From: Strigamia acuminata
Lineage: Eukaryota; Arthropoda; Chilopoda; Geophilomorpha; Linotaeniidae
Length of the DNA: 60,000 nt
Direction of reading: 5' to 3'
Assembly (NCBI GenBank): GCA_949358305.1
Contig: OX442314.1
Location: 55,377,369-55,437,368 of the forward strand
The position numbers and the translations under genes are program-made. This document shows positions 34,516 through 45,430 of this stretch, piece after piece. The notes beneath the pieces are model-generated. The model saw only the letters and a program-made list of their open reading frames with translations. It was not told the origin of the DNA and did no database searches. How positions within the stretch are numbered: the first letter of the stretch is position 1; the number at the start of each line of letters is the position of its first letter.

Positions 34516-34683
34516 CAGTCGAAACTCTTTATAACGAATCGCGATATAACGAATACCTAAAAATGACCGGTTTGGTCCGCTGGCCACAGAAACCCACGTT
34601 AAAAAATTTCGGTATAACAAAGTCTCGTTATAATGAATCGATTTTTCGAATCCCTTGTGATTCGTTATAAAGAGTTTCAACTG
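34516..34683. mobile_element. 168-bp Tigger/pogo-type MITE
   Basis: Perfectly bounded: TA at 34514-34515 and 34684-34685, termini CAGTCGAAACTCTTTATAACG and CGTTATAAAGAGTTTCAACTG. The TIRs match those of the larger element at 45282-46657, so it is probably a mobilised derivative. Only unit C carries it at this place. Confidence 0.92.
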
Positions 34684-34889
34684 TATTAGCTTTCATCTTT
34701 AACATTTACTACTGATTTTCAAAAGTTTAAAATTTTCTATCTTAATTTATAACTTGGAAATGTTTGGAAATTAATTTTGTCATTTTTTTAATTTCAACTG
34801 GAAACAATGGTTTAGAAAAACTACTGTAGGTTTTCAAGGGTCTGTATTAACCAAAAGATTGAAGGTCACGGGCGCCTCAACTCTTAATA

Positions 34890-34970
34890 CTTAACCATGG
34901 TGGTAGCTCAGTGAGAAAAGGCATCTGTGAAATCTAAGATTTGTGGAGTGCAGGATATCAGCCCGAACCG
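34890..34970 (+). repeat. Possible tRNA-derived SINE fragment
   Basis: GGTGGTAGCTCAGTGAGAAAA fits an RNA polymerase III A box (TAGCTCAGTGAG), and GCAGGATATCAGCCC, about 50 bases on, could be a decayed B box. A copy with an internal deletion lies at 39612-39665. No tRNA fold is convincing. Confidence 0.3.
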
Positions 34971-35218
34971 TAGTATGCGAATTAAGACACTAGACAGCAA
35001 TATCGTCTCTTAATGAGGGAGAGCGTCGTCACACATAAATGCGGTTTAAAGATTATTTTCTTCTCCTGACACAAACTGCGTCCTCAATATTGCACTGGTA
35101 AAATTATTTATTTCTTTTTCTTGTTTTGATTTCAGGATAAGTGTTCATCTCGTGATAAATTCAGTCGCTGCCAATCTGCCACTCAGCTTCAAATTGCGTT
35201 ACTTTATTACAATCCAAA

Positions 35219-36256
35219 ATGAAGACAAAACGAGAAAATTTCAGTTGCAATCTGTGTGATTATTCGTGTTTGTTTTATTCAAAATTGAAACAACACATGC
35301 TTACACACACCGGTGAAAAGCCTTACAGATGTAATGTTTGTGCTTATTCTTGCAATCAAACAGGGAATTTAAAAAATCATGTTGCAACCCACACACAGGA
35401 AAAAACATTCAAGTGTCATTTGTGTGCTTATTCCTGCATTCAAAGTGGGTGTCTAAAAATTCACATTGCAACCCATACTGGGGAAAAACCATTCAAGTGT
35501 CATTTATGTGCTCATTCTTGTGTTCAAAGTGGGGATTTAAAAAGACATTTATTAACTCATACAGGAAAAAAACCATTTAAGTGTAATTTGTGTGCTTATT
35601 CTTGTGTTCAAAGTGGGCATCTAAAAATTCACATTGCAACCCATACGGGGGAAAAACCATTAAAGTGTCATTTGTGTGCTTATTCTTGTGTTCAAAGTGG
35701 ACATTTAAAACAACATATCGCTACCCATACCCAGGAAAAACCATTCAAGTGTCATTTGTGTGCTTATTCTTGTGCTCAAAGTGGGAATTTAAGAAGACAT
35801 GTCGCAACCCATACCGGGGAAAAGCCATTCAAGTGTCATTTATGTACCTTTTCCTGTATTACCAGTGGGCATCTAAAAATTCACATTGCAACCCATACGG
35901 GAGAAAAACCCTTCAAGTGTCATTTATGTCCTTATTCCTGTATTACCAGTGGGCGTCTAAAAATTCACATTGCAACCCATACGGGGGAAAAACCATTTAA
36001 GTGCCATTTGTGTGCTTATTCTTGTGTTCAAAGTGGACATTTAAAACAACATATCACTACCCATACCCGGGAAAAACCATTCAAGTGTCATTTGTGTGCT
36101 TATTCTTGTGTTCAAAGTGGGAATTTAAGAAGACATATTGCAACCCATACCCGGGAAAAACCATTCGAGTGTCATTTGTGTGCTTATTCCTGTATTACAA
36201 GTGGGCAGCTAAAAAGACATGGCTTGAAAAAACATTTAGCAAAGCATTCAAATTAA
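35219..36256 (+). CDS. C2H2 zinc-finger protein, 12 fingers (unit C)
   Basis: Intact 345-residue protein: leader MKTKRENF, then 12 tandem C-X2-C-X12-H-X3-H fingers with TGEKPF, TQEKPF or TREKPF linkers, ending HGLKKHLAKHSN. No other domain, so it is presumably a nuclear DNA-binding protein whose target is set by the helices. Those read IQSGCLKI, VQSGDLKR, VQSGHLKI, VQSGHLKQ, AQSGNLRR, ITSGHLKI, ITSGRLKI, VQSGNLRR and so on; the frame around them is nearly constant. Fingers 6-7 and 10-11 form the same pair (HLKQ then NLRR), and 8-9 are near-duplicates, so the array has grown by internal tandem duplication. The acceptor TTTCAG (35130-35135) lies 83 bases before the ATG. Upstream, at 33316, a strong GTAAGT donor could close a noncoding first exon. 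Confidence 0.94.
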   Translation: MKTKRENFSCNLCDYSCLFYSKLKQHMLTHTGEKPYRCNVCAYSCNQTGNLKNHVATHTQEKTFKCHLCAYSCIQSGCLKIHIATHTGEKPFKCHLCAHSCVQSGDLKRHLLTHTGKKPFKCNLCAYSCVQSGHLKIHIATHTGEKPLKCHLCAYSCVQSGHLKQHIATHTQEKPFKCHLCAYSCAQSGNLRRHVATHTGEKPFKCHLCTFSCITSGHLKIHIATHTGEKPFKCHLCPYSCITSGRLKIHIATHTGEKPFKCHLCAYSCVQSGHLKQHITTHTREKPFKCHLCAYSCVQSGNLRRHIATHTREKPFECHLCAYSCITSGQLKRHGLKKHLAKHSN

Positions 36257-37840
36257 AAAGTTTTGCATTTGTTAGTTACATTCAGAACTGTTCAATTCAA
36301 AACAGTTGATTTTTGCTGTTATTTTGTGGACTTCAGTTTGAATATTTAAAATAACATTCCATATGTCTCATTGCGCCCTCGTAAAACCTGTAAATCTGTA
36401 TTTCAAATGGAATGTAAAAATCTCTATGTTTAGCCTTCTATGAGCTTTCACCACACACCATAATACATTGTACTTTAAACAAGCTGGAATGATTTTCAAA
36501 AATTTTTTCTTTTGGTTAAATTGATGTATTAAGCCTGTTTGATTGCATGAATTTGCTCATTAAGTGTTCACTTTTTTTAGTTCAGGCTTTATTGATCAGA
36601 TTATCTCTGAACTGTTATCATAAAAAATAAAACAAATTAATTTTTATTGTAAGAAATTAAATTTCCAAGGTGAGCAATGCATTCATTTAATTTGTACATT
36701 TTGTATTTCTGTAATTAAAAACAAAATCAATCGTACACTGTTTCTCAATTATTTCAATTTTATTTACTTCTGATGTTTTCATTTTCAAGTGTGTTTTTTT
36801 TTTACTTTTTAATTTTCTATTTTAGCATTTTTAATTGATAGTCGAATAAGTGTTGTGTTTTGCAAATTGGGAAAAGGGTTCCACACACCACACTGAAAAA
36901 AAAAAATGAATAAGATGTTTAGCTGGATTCACGGTCTTTTTTCAAAGTCATTAGCCATCCAATTTGCATTGCAAACCATTCCACGCGTGGTTTGGCTGCA
37001 AATGCGTTAGACATGATACTGAAGCAATCTCCGCCGCTAAGCTCGCCCTCCCCGCTATCCGAGACTCAATTTCATCAGTTGGGCAGTGAAATTGACACAA
37101 TGTGCCCTAAACGCGCGTTTTAGCTATTTTAAAATATATATGCTGCATTCAAATTGTATGTATGAAAGATAAACTATCCAAAAGTGTTATTTCTGTATTT
37201 CTTCCTTAAAAATATGAGTCAATCATCCAACATATAACCTTGCGCTTATACATAACATCAATCAAACAATCACATCACATCACATCTCTCCCCAAAACCA
37301 TAAACAAATCACAAACACAATTTCCAATGCTAAAGAAACAAAATGAATAGATATCCTTCACAAAACCATTAAGAAATTGCAAACACAATACACAATTCTC
37401 AATATGCCTTTTTTTTTGCAGACAATTGTCCCTTCGATGTACATTAAAAACAAAATAGAACCCTACACTACGATAGATAAAATTAGTGTCTCGATTAGTT
37501 AAATTAGTGCAGAAATAGTAGTGCGCATTTTCAGTCAACTTAGTGCATGTAAACCAATGGTACGACATCGTTGAAAAACGTGTACGACATTCCAAGAGTC
37601 CACAGATTCCAATCTTCGGAATCTTCGCAAATCTCGTGAAATCTCGCAAAATCTCACCGAGATCTCGCAAAATATCACGAGATCTTCTAAAATCTCGTAA
37701 GATTTATAGCCAAATTCTGAGATTCCAGACTCCAGATTCCAGAGGGTACGAGATTCCATCTCCTAATGTCAGACCCCTGACATAAACTTCAAGATAAATA
37801 AAAAGCACATGGAGTTCAGGTTCATTATTTTGCCGCATAT
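36257..37840. other. 3' flank of unit C and intergenic
   Basis: 36257-36880 is the common 3' flank, but about 430 bp with the GCCTCTAATT palindromes, present after copies A, B, E and F, is missing here: GCGCCCTCGT joins AAAACCTGTA at about 36381. 37600-37790 is a repeat with many AATCTCG/CGAGATT motifs, shared with 49085-49200. No gene is seen. Confidence 0.5.
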
Positions 37841-39600
37841 GACGCAACCTGTACCGAGCATGCACCATGGTGATTCGCGAAGCAATTTTCTAGTTCAATT
37901 CTTTTCAGTACAGCAGCAATTCGAAACTCGACTGGAATTGGAACGCTCGCCATGCCACCACACGGAACGGCGAAACATCAACTAAACGACAACTTGTTGA
38001 GCGCCGGGCGCCGGGAAAAGCAGAATACCTCACAATATACTCGCATACCGTAAATATAATTTAGCGCAGTGCTTGTTGATTAGTTTTTGTCTATATAAAT
38101 GTACTTTTGTAGAGGTTTTCGAGCAAACAAGAAGGACTGGGCGCGCTGATTCGCGGGATCATAAATCATCGTCTCGACCGTGTTGATCTAACGAAGCGCC
38201 ACGAGACTCTTCTCAGTTTTCATAATTAACGAGGACCTGGCCGCTCACAAGTTGAATTTTCTGTGAGAATTTTGTAAGTTCTATAATCGGCATAGGTTTT
38301 AGTCAGAATCAGGGGTGAAAGTAAGCCTGAACTCGGTAAAAGATTTGGAAACGTTCTGGTTTAAAATCTGAATCGGTTGGGCCGGCTTTAGACGCATGGC
38401 AAAGACAATTCTGATGTCAGTAAAAATTATATTATTATAATTTATGTCATTTTATTATTAATTATTTCAATACAATTATGATTTGTTTATATTTGAAAAG
38501 CACTGAACCAGACCAGGCCAGACCAAACTAAACCACGGCAAGACCTTTTTTCTACTTTCCTCCCTGGTTTTAGTTCGATGGTGTAACGTACTTCACTGAA
38601 AAAGAAAAGCAAATTTACTTTCTTATAAGGCATTGTAAATATAAAGGTGGTTTGATTTTACAACTTTGGAAATTAGATTTACAATCAATTGAAAATTAAG
38701 AACTGACGGCTCTTATTCAAAACTGCAATTGTCGACCACATTTTCGATTATTTATGTATTTAATGTAAAGAACGGAGCATACGGTTCAACATTCGTTACG
38801 GTTAAATACCAAAAAATAACCTATTGTTGCGATAATACGGTATTTTTTCTTCCTCAGCCGCGGCTCTTATTTGTGGCGGGCTCCAATTCAAGTGCAGTAG
38901 ATTTTTTCTCAACACATTTACAATTTAGGAAAGAGACCATTTCCATGACTTTTTTACAATAACTTTAAAAACATTTTCAATTGTGTAATTTTGAAATTTC
39001 ATAATATATTTTGAATATATTCCCAAATTTTCTACAAATATCACAAACCTATTACCCTCCATTTGGAAAATTTTAAATGCCCGAACTCAATTTTTTTTAA
39101 TTTAAACTATTTGATTTTTTTTTTAACAAACACCATTTCGCAATTAGTTTATATTTATTTCAGCACAATTTGCATGTTTTATGACATTTTATTTTATTTT
39201 AACCTTTTAGTGTTGAAATATTCTTGTTATATCAATACCAAAATCTGGGAAATAATTCTGCAGTTAGCGCGTGGGCTTCCAATTATGCACAGATGCGCAA
39301 TTAGAGGTCCAAATGTTTCGAAATATACCAAAAAGTGTGATTAATCCATACATTTCCAAACAAAATTATCAAATCCTGCTAAATCTATGCCCAACGGCAT
39401 GGATTTAGCTTTCATGTATAAGATTTACTACTGATTTTCAACAGTTTCAAATTTTCTATCTTAAATTATAACTTGGAAATGTTTGGAAATTTATTTGGTC
39501 ATATCATTAATTTCAACTGGAATTAATGGTTTGGAAAAACTAGGTTTTCAGGTGTCTGTATTATCCAAAAGATTGAAGGTCTACGGGCGCCGCAACTCTT
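37840..39600 (+). repeat. Upstream promoter-like block of zinc-finger unit D
   Basis: Well-preserved copy of the unit's 5' region: ATGACGCAACCTGTACC, GGAATTGGAACGC, TATA box (38092-38099), the candidate donor GTAAGT (38274), and GCGCAATTAGAGG at 39295. It has no hAT insertion, and its ATTTCGAG site has diverged. Confidence 0.65.
38092..38099 (+). promoter_or_regulatory. TATA box, zinc-finger unit D
   Basis: TATATAAA in the setting GTCTATATAAATGTACTTTTG, same position and sequence as in unit B. About 180 bases before the GTAAGT at 38274. Confidence 0.45.
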
Positions 39601-39935
39601 AATACTTAACCATGGTGGTAGCTCAGTGAAATCTAATATTTGTGGGATGCAGGATATCAGCCCGGGCGCTTACAAAATGGCGAATCGTAGTTTGCGAATT
39701 AAGACCGCAATATCGTGTCTCACTGAGGGAGAGCGTTGTCACATACAAATGCGCTTTGAAGATTATTTTCTTCTCCTGAGTCCTGACAGCAAACCGCCTC
39801 CTCAATATTGCACTGGCAAAATAATTTATTTCTTTTCTTGTTTTGATTTCAGGATAAGTGTTCATCTCGCAATAGATACAGTCGCTGCAGATCTGTCACT
39901 CAGCTTCAAATTGTGCTACTTTCTTACAATCCAAA

Positions 39936-40637
39936 ATGAAGACAAAACTCAAGGATTTTTGTTGCAATCTGTGTGATTATTCGGGTTTGTATTATTCACA
40001 TTTGGAACAACACATGCTTATACACACCGGTGAAAAGCCTTACAGATGTAATTTTTGTTCTTATTCTTGCAATCACAAAGGGAATTTAAAACAACATGTC
40101 GCAACCCACACACAGGAAAAACCATTCAAGTGCCATTTGTGTGCTTATTCTTGTGTTCAAAGTGGGGCTTTAAAAATTCATTTGTTAACACATACTGGGG
40201 AAAAACCATTCAAGTGTCATTTGTGTGCTTTTTCTTGTGTTGAAAGTGGGAATTTAAAAAGACATATCGCTACCCATATCCGGGAAAAACCATTGAAGTG
40301 TCATTTGTGTGCTTATTCCTGTATTCAAAGTGGAAATTTAAGAAAACATATTGCTATCCATACCCGTGAAAAACCATTAAAGTGTAATTTGTGTGCTTAC
40401 TCTTGCGTTCAAAGTGGGCATCTAAAAATTCACATTGCAACCCATACGGGGGAAAAACAATTCAAGTGTCATTTATGTGCTTATTCCTGTATTAGAAGTG
40501 GGAATTTAAAAACACATTTATTAATACATACTGGAGAAAAACCATTCAAGTGTCATTTGTGTGCTTTTTCCTGCACTCAAAGTGGGCATCTAAAAAGACA
40601 TGGCTTGAAAAAACATGTAGCAAAGCATTCAAATTAA
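39936..40637 (+). CDS. C2H2 zinc-finger protein, 8 fingers (unit D)
   Basis: The shortest intact copy, 233 residues, expected to act in the nucleus as a DNA-binding protein. Leader MKTKLKDF, eight fingers, end HGLKKHVAKHSN. Helices after the two conserved opening fingers are VQSGALKI, VESGNLKR, IQSGNLRK, VQSGHLKI, IRSGNLKT and TQSGHLKR. The sixth finger is preceded by the linker HTREKPLKCN, and the linker after it reads HTGEKQF, a change from the canonical Pro that may weaken DNA wrapping there. The terminal finger starts CHLCAF, not CD(T/A)C as in A, B and E. The acceptor TTTCAG ends at 39852, 83 bases before the ATG. The 5' block, with intact TATA box and GTAAGT donor, is the best preserved of all copies, so D is a good candidate for an expressed member. 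Confidence 0.94.
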   Translation: MKTKLKDFCCNLCDYSGLYYSHLEQHMLIHTGEKPYRCNFCSYSCNHKGNLKQHVATHTQEKPFKCHLCAYSCVQSGALKIHLLTHTGEKPFKCHLCAFSCVESGNLKRHIATHIREKPLKCHLCAYSCIQSGNLRKHIAIHTREKPLKCNLCAYSCVQSGHLKIHIATHTGEKQFKCHLCAYSCIRSGNLKTHLLIHTGEKPFKCHLCAFSCTQSGHLKRHGLKKHVAKHSN

Positions 40638-41555
40638 AAAGTTTTGCATTTGTTTGTTGCATTCAGAACTGTTAAATTCAAAATGTTTTATTTTTTTTAT
40701 GTTAGTTTGTGTACTTCAGTTTGGATATAAAATAAAAAAAATAAAAATTAATTTTTATTGTACGAAAATAAATTTTCAAGGTGAGCAATGCATCCATTTA
40801 ATTTGTGCATTTTCTATTTCTGTAATTAAAAACAAAATAAATCGTACACTGTTTCTCAATTATTTCCATTTTATTTACTTCTGTCGTTTTCATTTTCAGT
40901 GATTTTTTTTTACTTTTTAATTTTCTATTTCAGCATTTTTAATTGGTAGGGAATAAGTGTTGCGTTTTGCAAGAGAGACACAATTTCCGCAGTAGGGCAG
41001 TGAAATTAACATAATGTGCTGTAAATGCGCATTTTAGCTATTTTAAAATATATTGTATATGCTGCATCCGAATTGTATGTATGAGAGATAAAATATCCAA
41101 AAGTGTAATTTCTGTATTTCTTTCTTTAAAAGAACTGGTCGAGTGAATACATGTGTAAAAACCTACGATGGAAAACCACTGGAATACCGCCGTATTTTAT
41201 TCGTGCATTTAAATTTTGCACATAAAAGTGACTTTTTTCAACTCAAAATGTTCAAAACATGGAAATTTCCATGTTGGAGTTTACCCTGGAATGTAAACAC
41301 TTACGTTAGATTGAGGCTAAAATTTGTTTTTTCTTTACAAGTCATAATGCAGCAATATTATTAGATATTTTTTGTTTTAATTTTGTTAAAAATTTTATCC
41401 TTGAGATTAATAATAAAAATACAAACTCCCACTGCACGAAACTTCAAGATAAATAAAAAGCACATGGAGTTTAGGTTCATTATTTTGCCACATATGGCGC
41501 AACCTGTTCCGAGCATGCGCCATGCTGAATCACGAAGCAATTTTCTAGTTCAATT
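40638..41555. repeat. 3' flank of unit D and start of unit E
   Basis: 40638-40980 is a shortened 3' flank lacking the palindrome cluster. 41280-41360 and 41430-41555 are the distal start of the next unit (AGCAATATTATTAGAT; GATAAATAAAAAGCACATGG; CATATGGCGCAACCTG), broken off at CTAGTTCAATT by the insertion that follows. Confidence 0.6.
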
Positions 41556-42024
41556 AATTAATTAATTAAAGAAAAGTGATTTGATTTATAAGAAAATGAA
41601 ATTAAGGAGAAAAATTAAACAGGATTTTTTTTGCTTTGATTTTTAGATATTTCTGGAAAACAGTCGACCGTGAAGTTCGCATATATGCGACTCAACCATC
41701 AACGTAAATCTAAATATCTTTGATTGATGCTTTGATACTTTTTTAAATTTCTGTCACATTTTATTAATTTTGGTCAATTATTTGTAAACTTTTGTTAATT
41801 ATTTGTTTGTTTTGATTATTTTTGTGACCATTTGTATCGAATCATTATAAATTTTTGTGTTTTTTGACATTTTGTTTTTCATTTTCTTGATTTTTTTGTC
41901 CAATTTTTGACAATTTTTGTTAAATTCTTATTAATTTTTTTAATAAAGTAAATAAGTAAATTAAATAAAAAAAATTATTTATTTTTTTAAATTATCTGAT
42001 AGGTAACATTGTGTAGTTTCAATA

Positions 42025-42235
42025 CAACCAATTGGAAAAGAAAAAAACAAATTGATTCTGTTGTCGAGCATGGTAATTTTGCTGAGCTTCGAGTTGTTTC
42101 GCATGTTGCTGTTCCGCAGCTCGGGCGGCATTTTACGACACGAAACTGCTTTGTGACCGGCCTCCTTCATGACAGAATCCACAAATGTAATTATAACACA
42201 CAACTCTTCAAGTATGCCGATGTCTACAATTCGGA
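42025..42235 (-). pseudogene. Possible zinc-knuckle gene fragment
   Basis: On the minus strand, CPNCRH, then YICGFCHEGG, then, after a frame change, GHKAVSC can be read. This suggests two decayed CCHC knuckles followed by a Gln/Ala-rich coil (RAAEQQHAKQLEAQQ). Stops and shifts make it non-coding now. The source gene is unknown. Confidence 0.35.
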
Positions 42236-42301
42236 CATAAAAAAACAAATATAAACAACGATTTAATCCCAATCTAAACATCATTATATTTTTACTTATA
42301 C

Positions 42302-42487
42302 TGATGCCTTGTGAGCACGCGCCGCCCACAAACAACATGATGCGGGCTCCGGTGTTGGGATACACGCACTAAAGACAATAAACAAAAATTAATTTTCCAT
42401 AAAAAAATGAAATATTTCTCGTAAAAATACCTCGAGCAAACCGATTGCTATGGACAGTGCAGTGCCAGTGGAACACAAGGGTCGTTT
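42302..42487 (-). pseudogene. SEC23-like gene fragment, two exons
   Basis: Exon a (42431-42487) reads KRPLCSTGTALSIAIGLLE with donor GAG/GTATTT. Exon b (42302-42368), after acceptor TGTCTTTAG, reads CVYPNTGARIMLFVGGACSQ plus GI, with donor A/GTATAAGT. Together they match the trunk-domain stretch of SEC23, the COPII coat GTPase-activating subunit (family pattern KRP-R-SG-ALS-A-GLLE, C-PNTGARIM-F-GG). The intron and its splice sites are kept, so it was copied as DNA, not as retro-transcript. The acceptor of exon a is lost (a stop lies just upstream) and no other SEC23 parts are visible, so it is a fragment. Confidence 0.75.
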
Positions 42488-43261
42488 GTAACAAAATCGT
42501 TACTTTTTTGAAACATTAAAAGCATCAAATACGTTCACCGACTTGAAAAACAAAAACAAATCGACGTTGAACGGGCCGCTCTTCGCACGTCGTATGCGTT
42601 TAGACGGGCAAACAATGAAAATCGCGACGTCTGTTGATTTGAAACGTAAAAAGAGCGACGCTGGATGCATTCGTCGTTTTCGTTTCTCTCCATTTGACGT
42701 GGCCACTCTCGGCTTCCGACGCTTCGTGTTTTACACCGACATTTGATGGATTTTGCGGCTTCCACGTTATTCTTTTGCTCTGGATCCAACCGCTGTTTGT
42801 TCTGCCGGTCTGGTGCACCAATTCCAGCACAAATAGACCGTCTGTGGTGCAAATAAATGCGAAAAATAATTAAAATGATTAAAACGATAAAAAATCGTCA
42901 GTTTTTCACGATTTTACTCAATTATTGCCCAAATAAAAACTTAGTTTACCGTTCTTGTTGTTCTCGTGTGATTCGTGCATGTTTCGTGTTGATTTGCGTC
43001 GATAAACAACGTCGGAGCGTTGACTTTCTGTTCGTGCACGAGTTTTTTGAGAAATTCGTGTGCCGTTGAGCACATCCAGAACTGTTTATGGATGAATCAC
43101 AGTGGATTCGTAGGTGATAACCGAAGTAAACAATGGAGGTCAGCCATTTTGAGATCCAGGTTTGTTCTGTGATGTCACACAAACTCAATGGATTTTCATG
43201 CCTCTGGTGGAAAAATTTACAACTGCTGTAACCAAGGGAAGTTTTTATTTTCCACGGGTGT

Positions 43262-45281
43262 ACAGCAGCAATTCGAAACTCGACTGGAATTGGAACGCGC
43301 GCTATGCCACCTCACGGAACAGCGAAACATCAACAAAGCAACAACTTGTTGAGCGCGGCTAAAAACGGGCGCCGGGAAAAACAGAATACCTCACAAAATA
43401 CTCGCATAGTCGTAAATATAATTTAGCGCAACGCTTGGTGATTAGTTTTTGTCTCTAAAATATATTTTTGTAGAGGTTTACGAGCAAACAAGACAGACTG
43501 GGCGCGCTGATTCGCGGGATCATAAATCATCATCATCTCGACCGTGTTGATCTAACAAAGCGCCACGAGACTCTTCTCACTTTACATAATTATCCAGGAC
43601 CTCACAAGTTGAATTTTTTGTGAGAATTTTGTAAGTTCTATAATCGGCGTAGGTTTTAGTCAGACTCAGGGGTGAGAGTAATCCTGAACTCGGTAAAAGA
43701 TTTGAAAACGTCCTGGTTTAAAATCTGAATCTGTTGGTCGGGAGCGGTTGGGCATGGCAAAGACAATTCTGATGTCAGAAATTATTTTATTATAATTTAT
43801 GTGATTTTATTATTAATTAATTGAATTATTAATAGGTATTATTTATAATACAGTTATGATTTGTTTGTATTTGAAAAAGCACTCAACCAAACCAAACCAA
43901 ACCGGCAAGACGTTGTTTTTTACTTTCACCCCTGGTTTTAGTTCGATGGTACAACGTTCTTCAATGGGAAAAAAAGCAAATTTACTTTCTTGTAAAGCAT
44001 TGTAAATATAAAGGTACCTAGTTCGATTTTACAACTTTGGAAATTAGATTTACAATCAATTGAATATTACCGTACTTATCTTTCAAATAAGAGCTGATGG
44101 CTCTTATTGAAAACTACACAGCTCTTATTTGAAACGGGCTTCATTTCGAGTAGGGTTTCGGTACCGGTAAACCGAGGTACCGATTTCCCGGGAAACTCGG
44201 TGAGAAATCACGGTACCGGGAACCGAGAAATTTGAGAAATAACCGGTTCCATTAAAAATTCGTTGCTGATACGTTATTTTCGTCATTGAAACGTTGCATT
44301 TTGTTATATTTCAATGATGAAAATTGCCATTTTTGACCAAAACAGCCATTTTTATCATGAAAAAAAGCTAAAATGGCTATTTTTGACAAAAAATGGCTAA
44401 AAATGGCATTTTTTTCCGAAATACAGCCCTCATTTTTACCATAAAAAATGGCTACAAATGGCCATTCTTAATGAAAAATGGCTACAGGTGGTCATTCTTA
44501 ATGAAAAATGGCTAAAAATGGCCATTCTTGACGAAAAACGATCATTCTTGATGAAAGACGGCCATTTTTACCATGAGAAATGGCTAGAAATGGCTAATGA
44601 TGGCCATTTTTGACGGAAAACAGCCATTTTTACCATGAAAAATGGCTAAAAATGGCCATTTATGCCTAAGGACAGCCATTTTTACCATGAAAAATGGCTA
44701 GAAATGGCTAAATATGGCCATATTTGACGGAAAAGAGCCATTTTTGACGGAAAACGGCCATTTTTTGTCGCCTCTCAACTGATCTTTTTTAGTCCCGGGA
44801 GTACCCGCTATTTTTGTACCGGGAACCGGGATTTACAAAAAGGCGGAAAAACAGAAACCCTAATTTCGAGGGCAGTAGTTTTTTCTATTGATTTCGGCAC
44901 GTTTTATGACAATTTATTTTATTTTAACCTTTTAGTGTTGAAATATTCATGTTATATCAATACCCAATTCTGGGAAAAAAATTTGCAGATAGCACACGGG
45001 CCTCTAATTATGCACGGTTGCGCAAATCGAGCCCCAAATGTTTCGAAATATACCAAAAAAGTGTTATAAATGAGACACACAAACGTGTGCAAAACGTTTT
45101 ATTTCCTTCACTTTTTTAGTGTATTTTATTGCATTATCTTGTTTCTGACAGTGTTTTATCCTGTTTTTGTAAACTTCATGTATTTTTATTTTAAAAGATT
45201 GGAAGTATCCATATATGTCCAAAAGGAAACTGATTGTAAACATAATATTTTATTCAACAAATTTACAATTTATTGGAAACA
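43262..45281 (+). repeat. Upstream promoter-like block of zinc-finger unit E
   Basis: Continues unit E after the insertion: GGAATTGGAACGCGCGC, the candidate donor GTAAGT at 43631, TTTAGTTCGATGGTACAACG. It is then interrupted by the hAT element (44151-44862), resuming with TTTTAGTGTTGAAATATTC and a GGGCCTCTAATTATGCACGG hairpin (44997). Confidence 0.65.
44151..44862. mobile_element. hAT-type MITE with 8-bp target duplication
   Basis: Starts TAGGGTTTCGG, ends GAAACCCTA, flanked by ATTTCGAG at 44143-44150 and 44863-44870. Unit C has the site once and empty. The interior is a GCCATTTTT/AAAAATGGC minisatellite between two CCGGTACC-rich ends. Remnants at 11526-12172 and 57480-57772 share the same junction. 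Confidence 0.9.
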
Positions 45282-45430
45282 CAGTCGAAACTCTTCATAA
45301 CGAATCGCAATATAACGAATTATCGATATAACGAATTGTTAAAAATGATTTGCTTGGCCAGGTTAAATATTTTCGATATAACGAATTTCAATATAACGAA
45401 TTATTCGTTATAACAAACAAGTTTTAAGTA

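Larger units (their letters stand above)
41556..43259. mobile_element. 1.7-kb insertion carrying SEC23-like exons
   Basis: The unit sequence CTAGTTCAATT stops at 41555 and resumes as ACAGCAGCAATTCGAAACTCG at 43262. In other units only about seven bases separate these. The left part is AT-rich simple sequence (41740-41960), the middle carries gene fragments, and the right end GTTTTTATTTTCCACGGGTGTAC is a transposon-like terminus found inverted at 59691. No left partner of that terminus was found, so the whole may be composite. Confidence 0.6.

Noticed and set aside
42500-42852. Three overlapping minus-strand frames beside the SEC23 exons, one resembling a further exon
   Set aside because: A TGCACCACAG acceptor-like site exists, but no frame shows a convincing SEC23 or other family match, so I do not call an exon.
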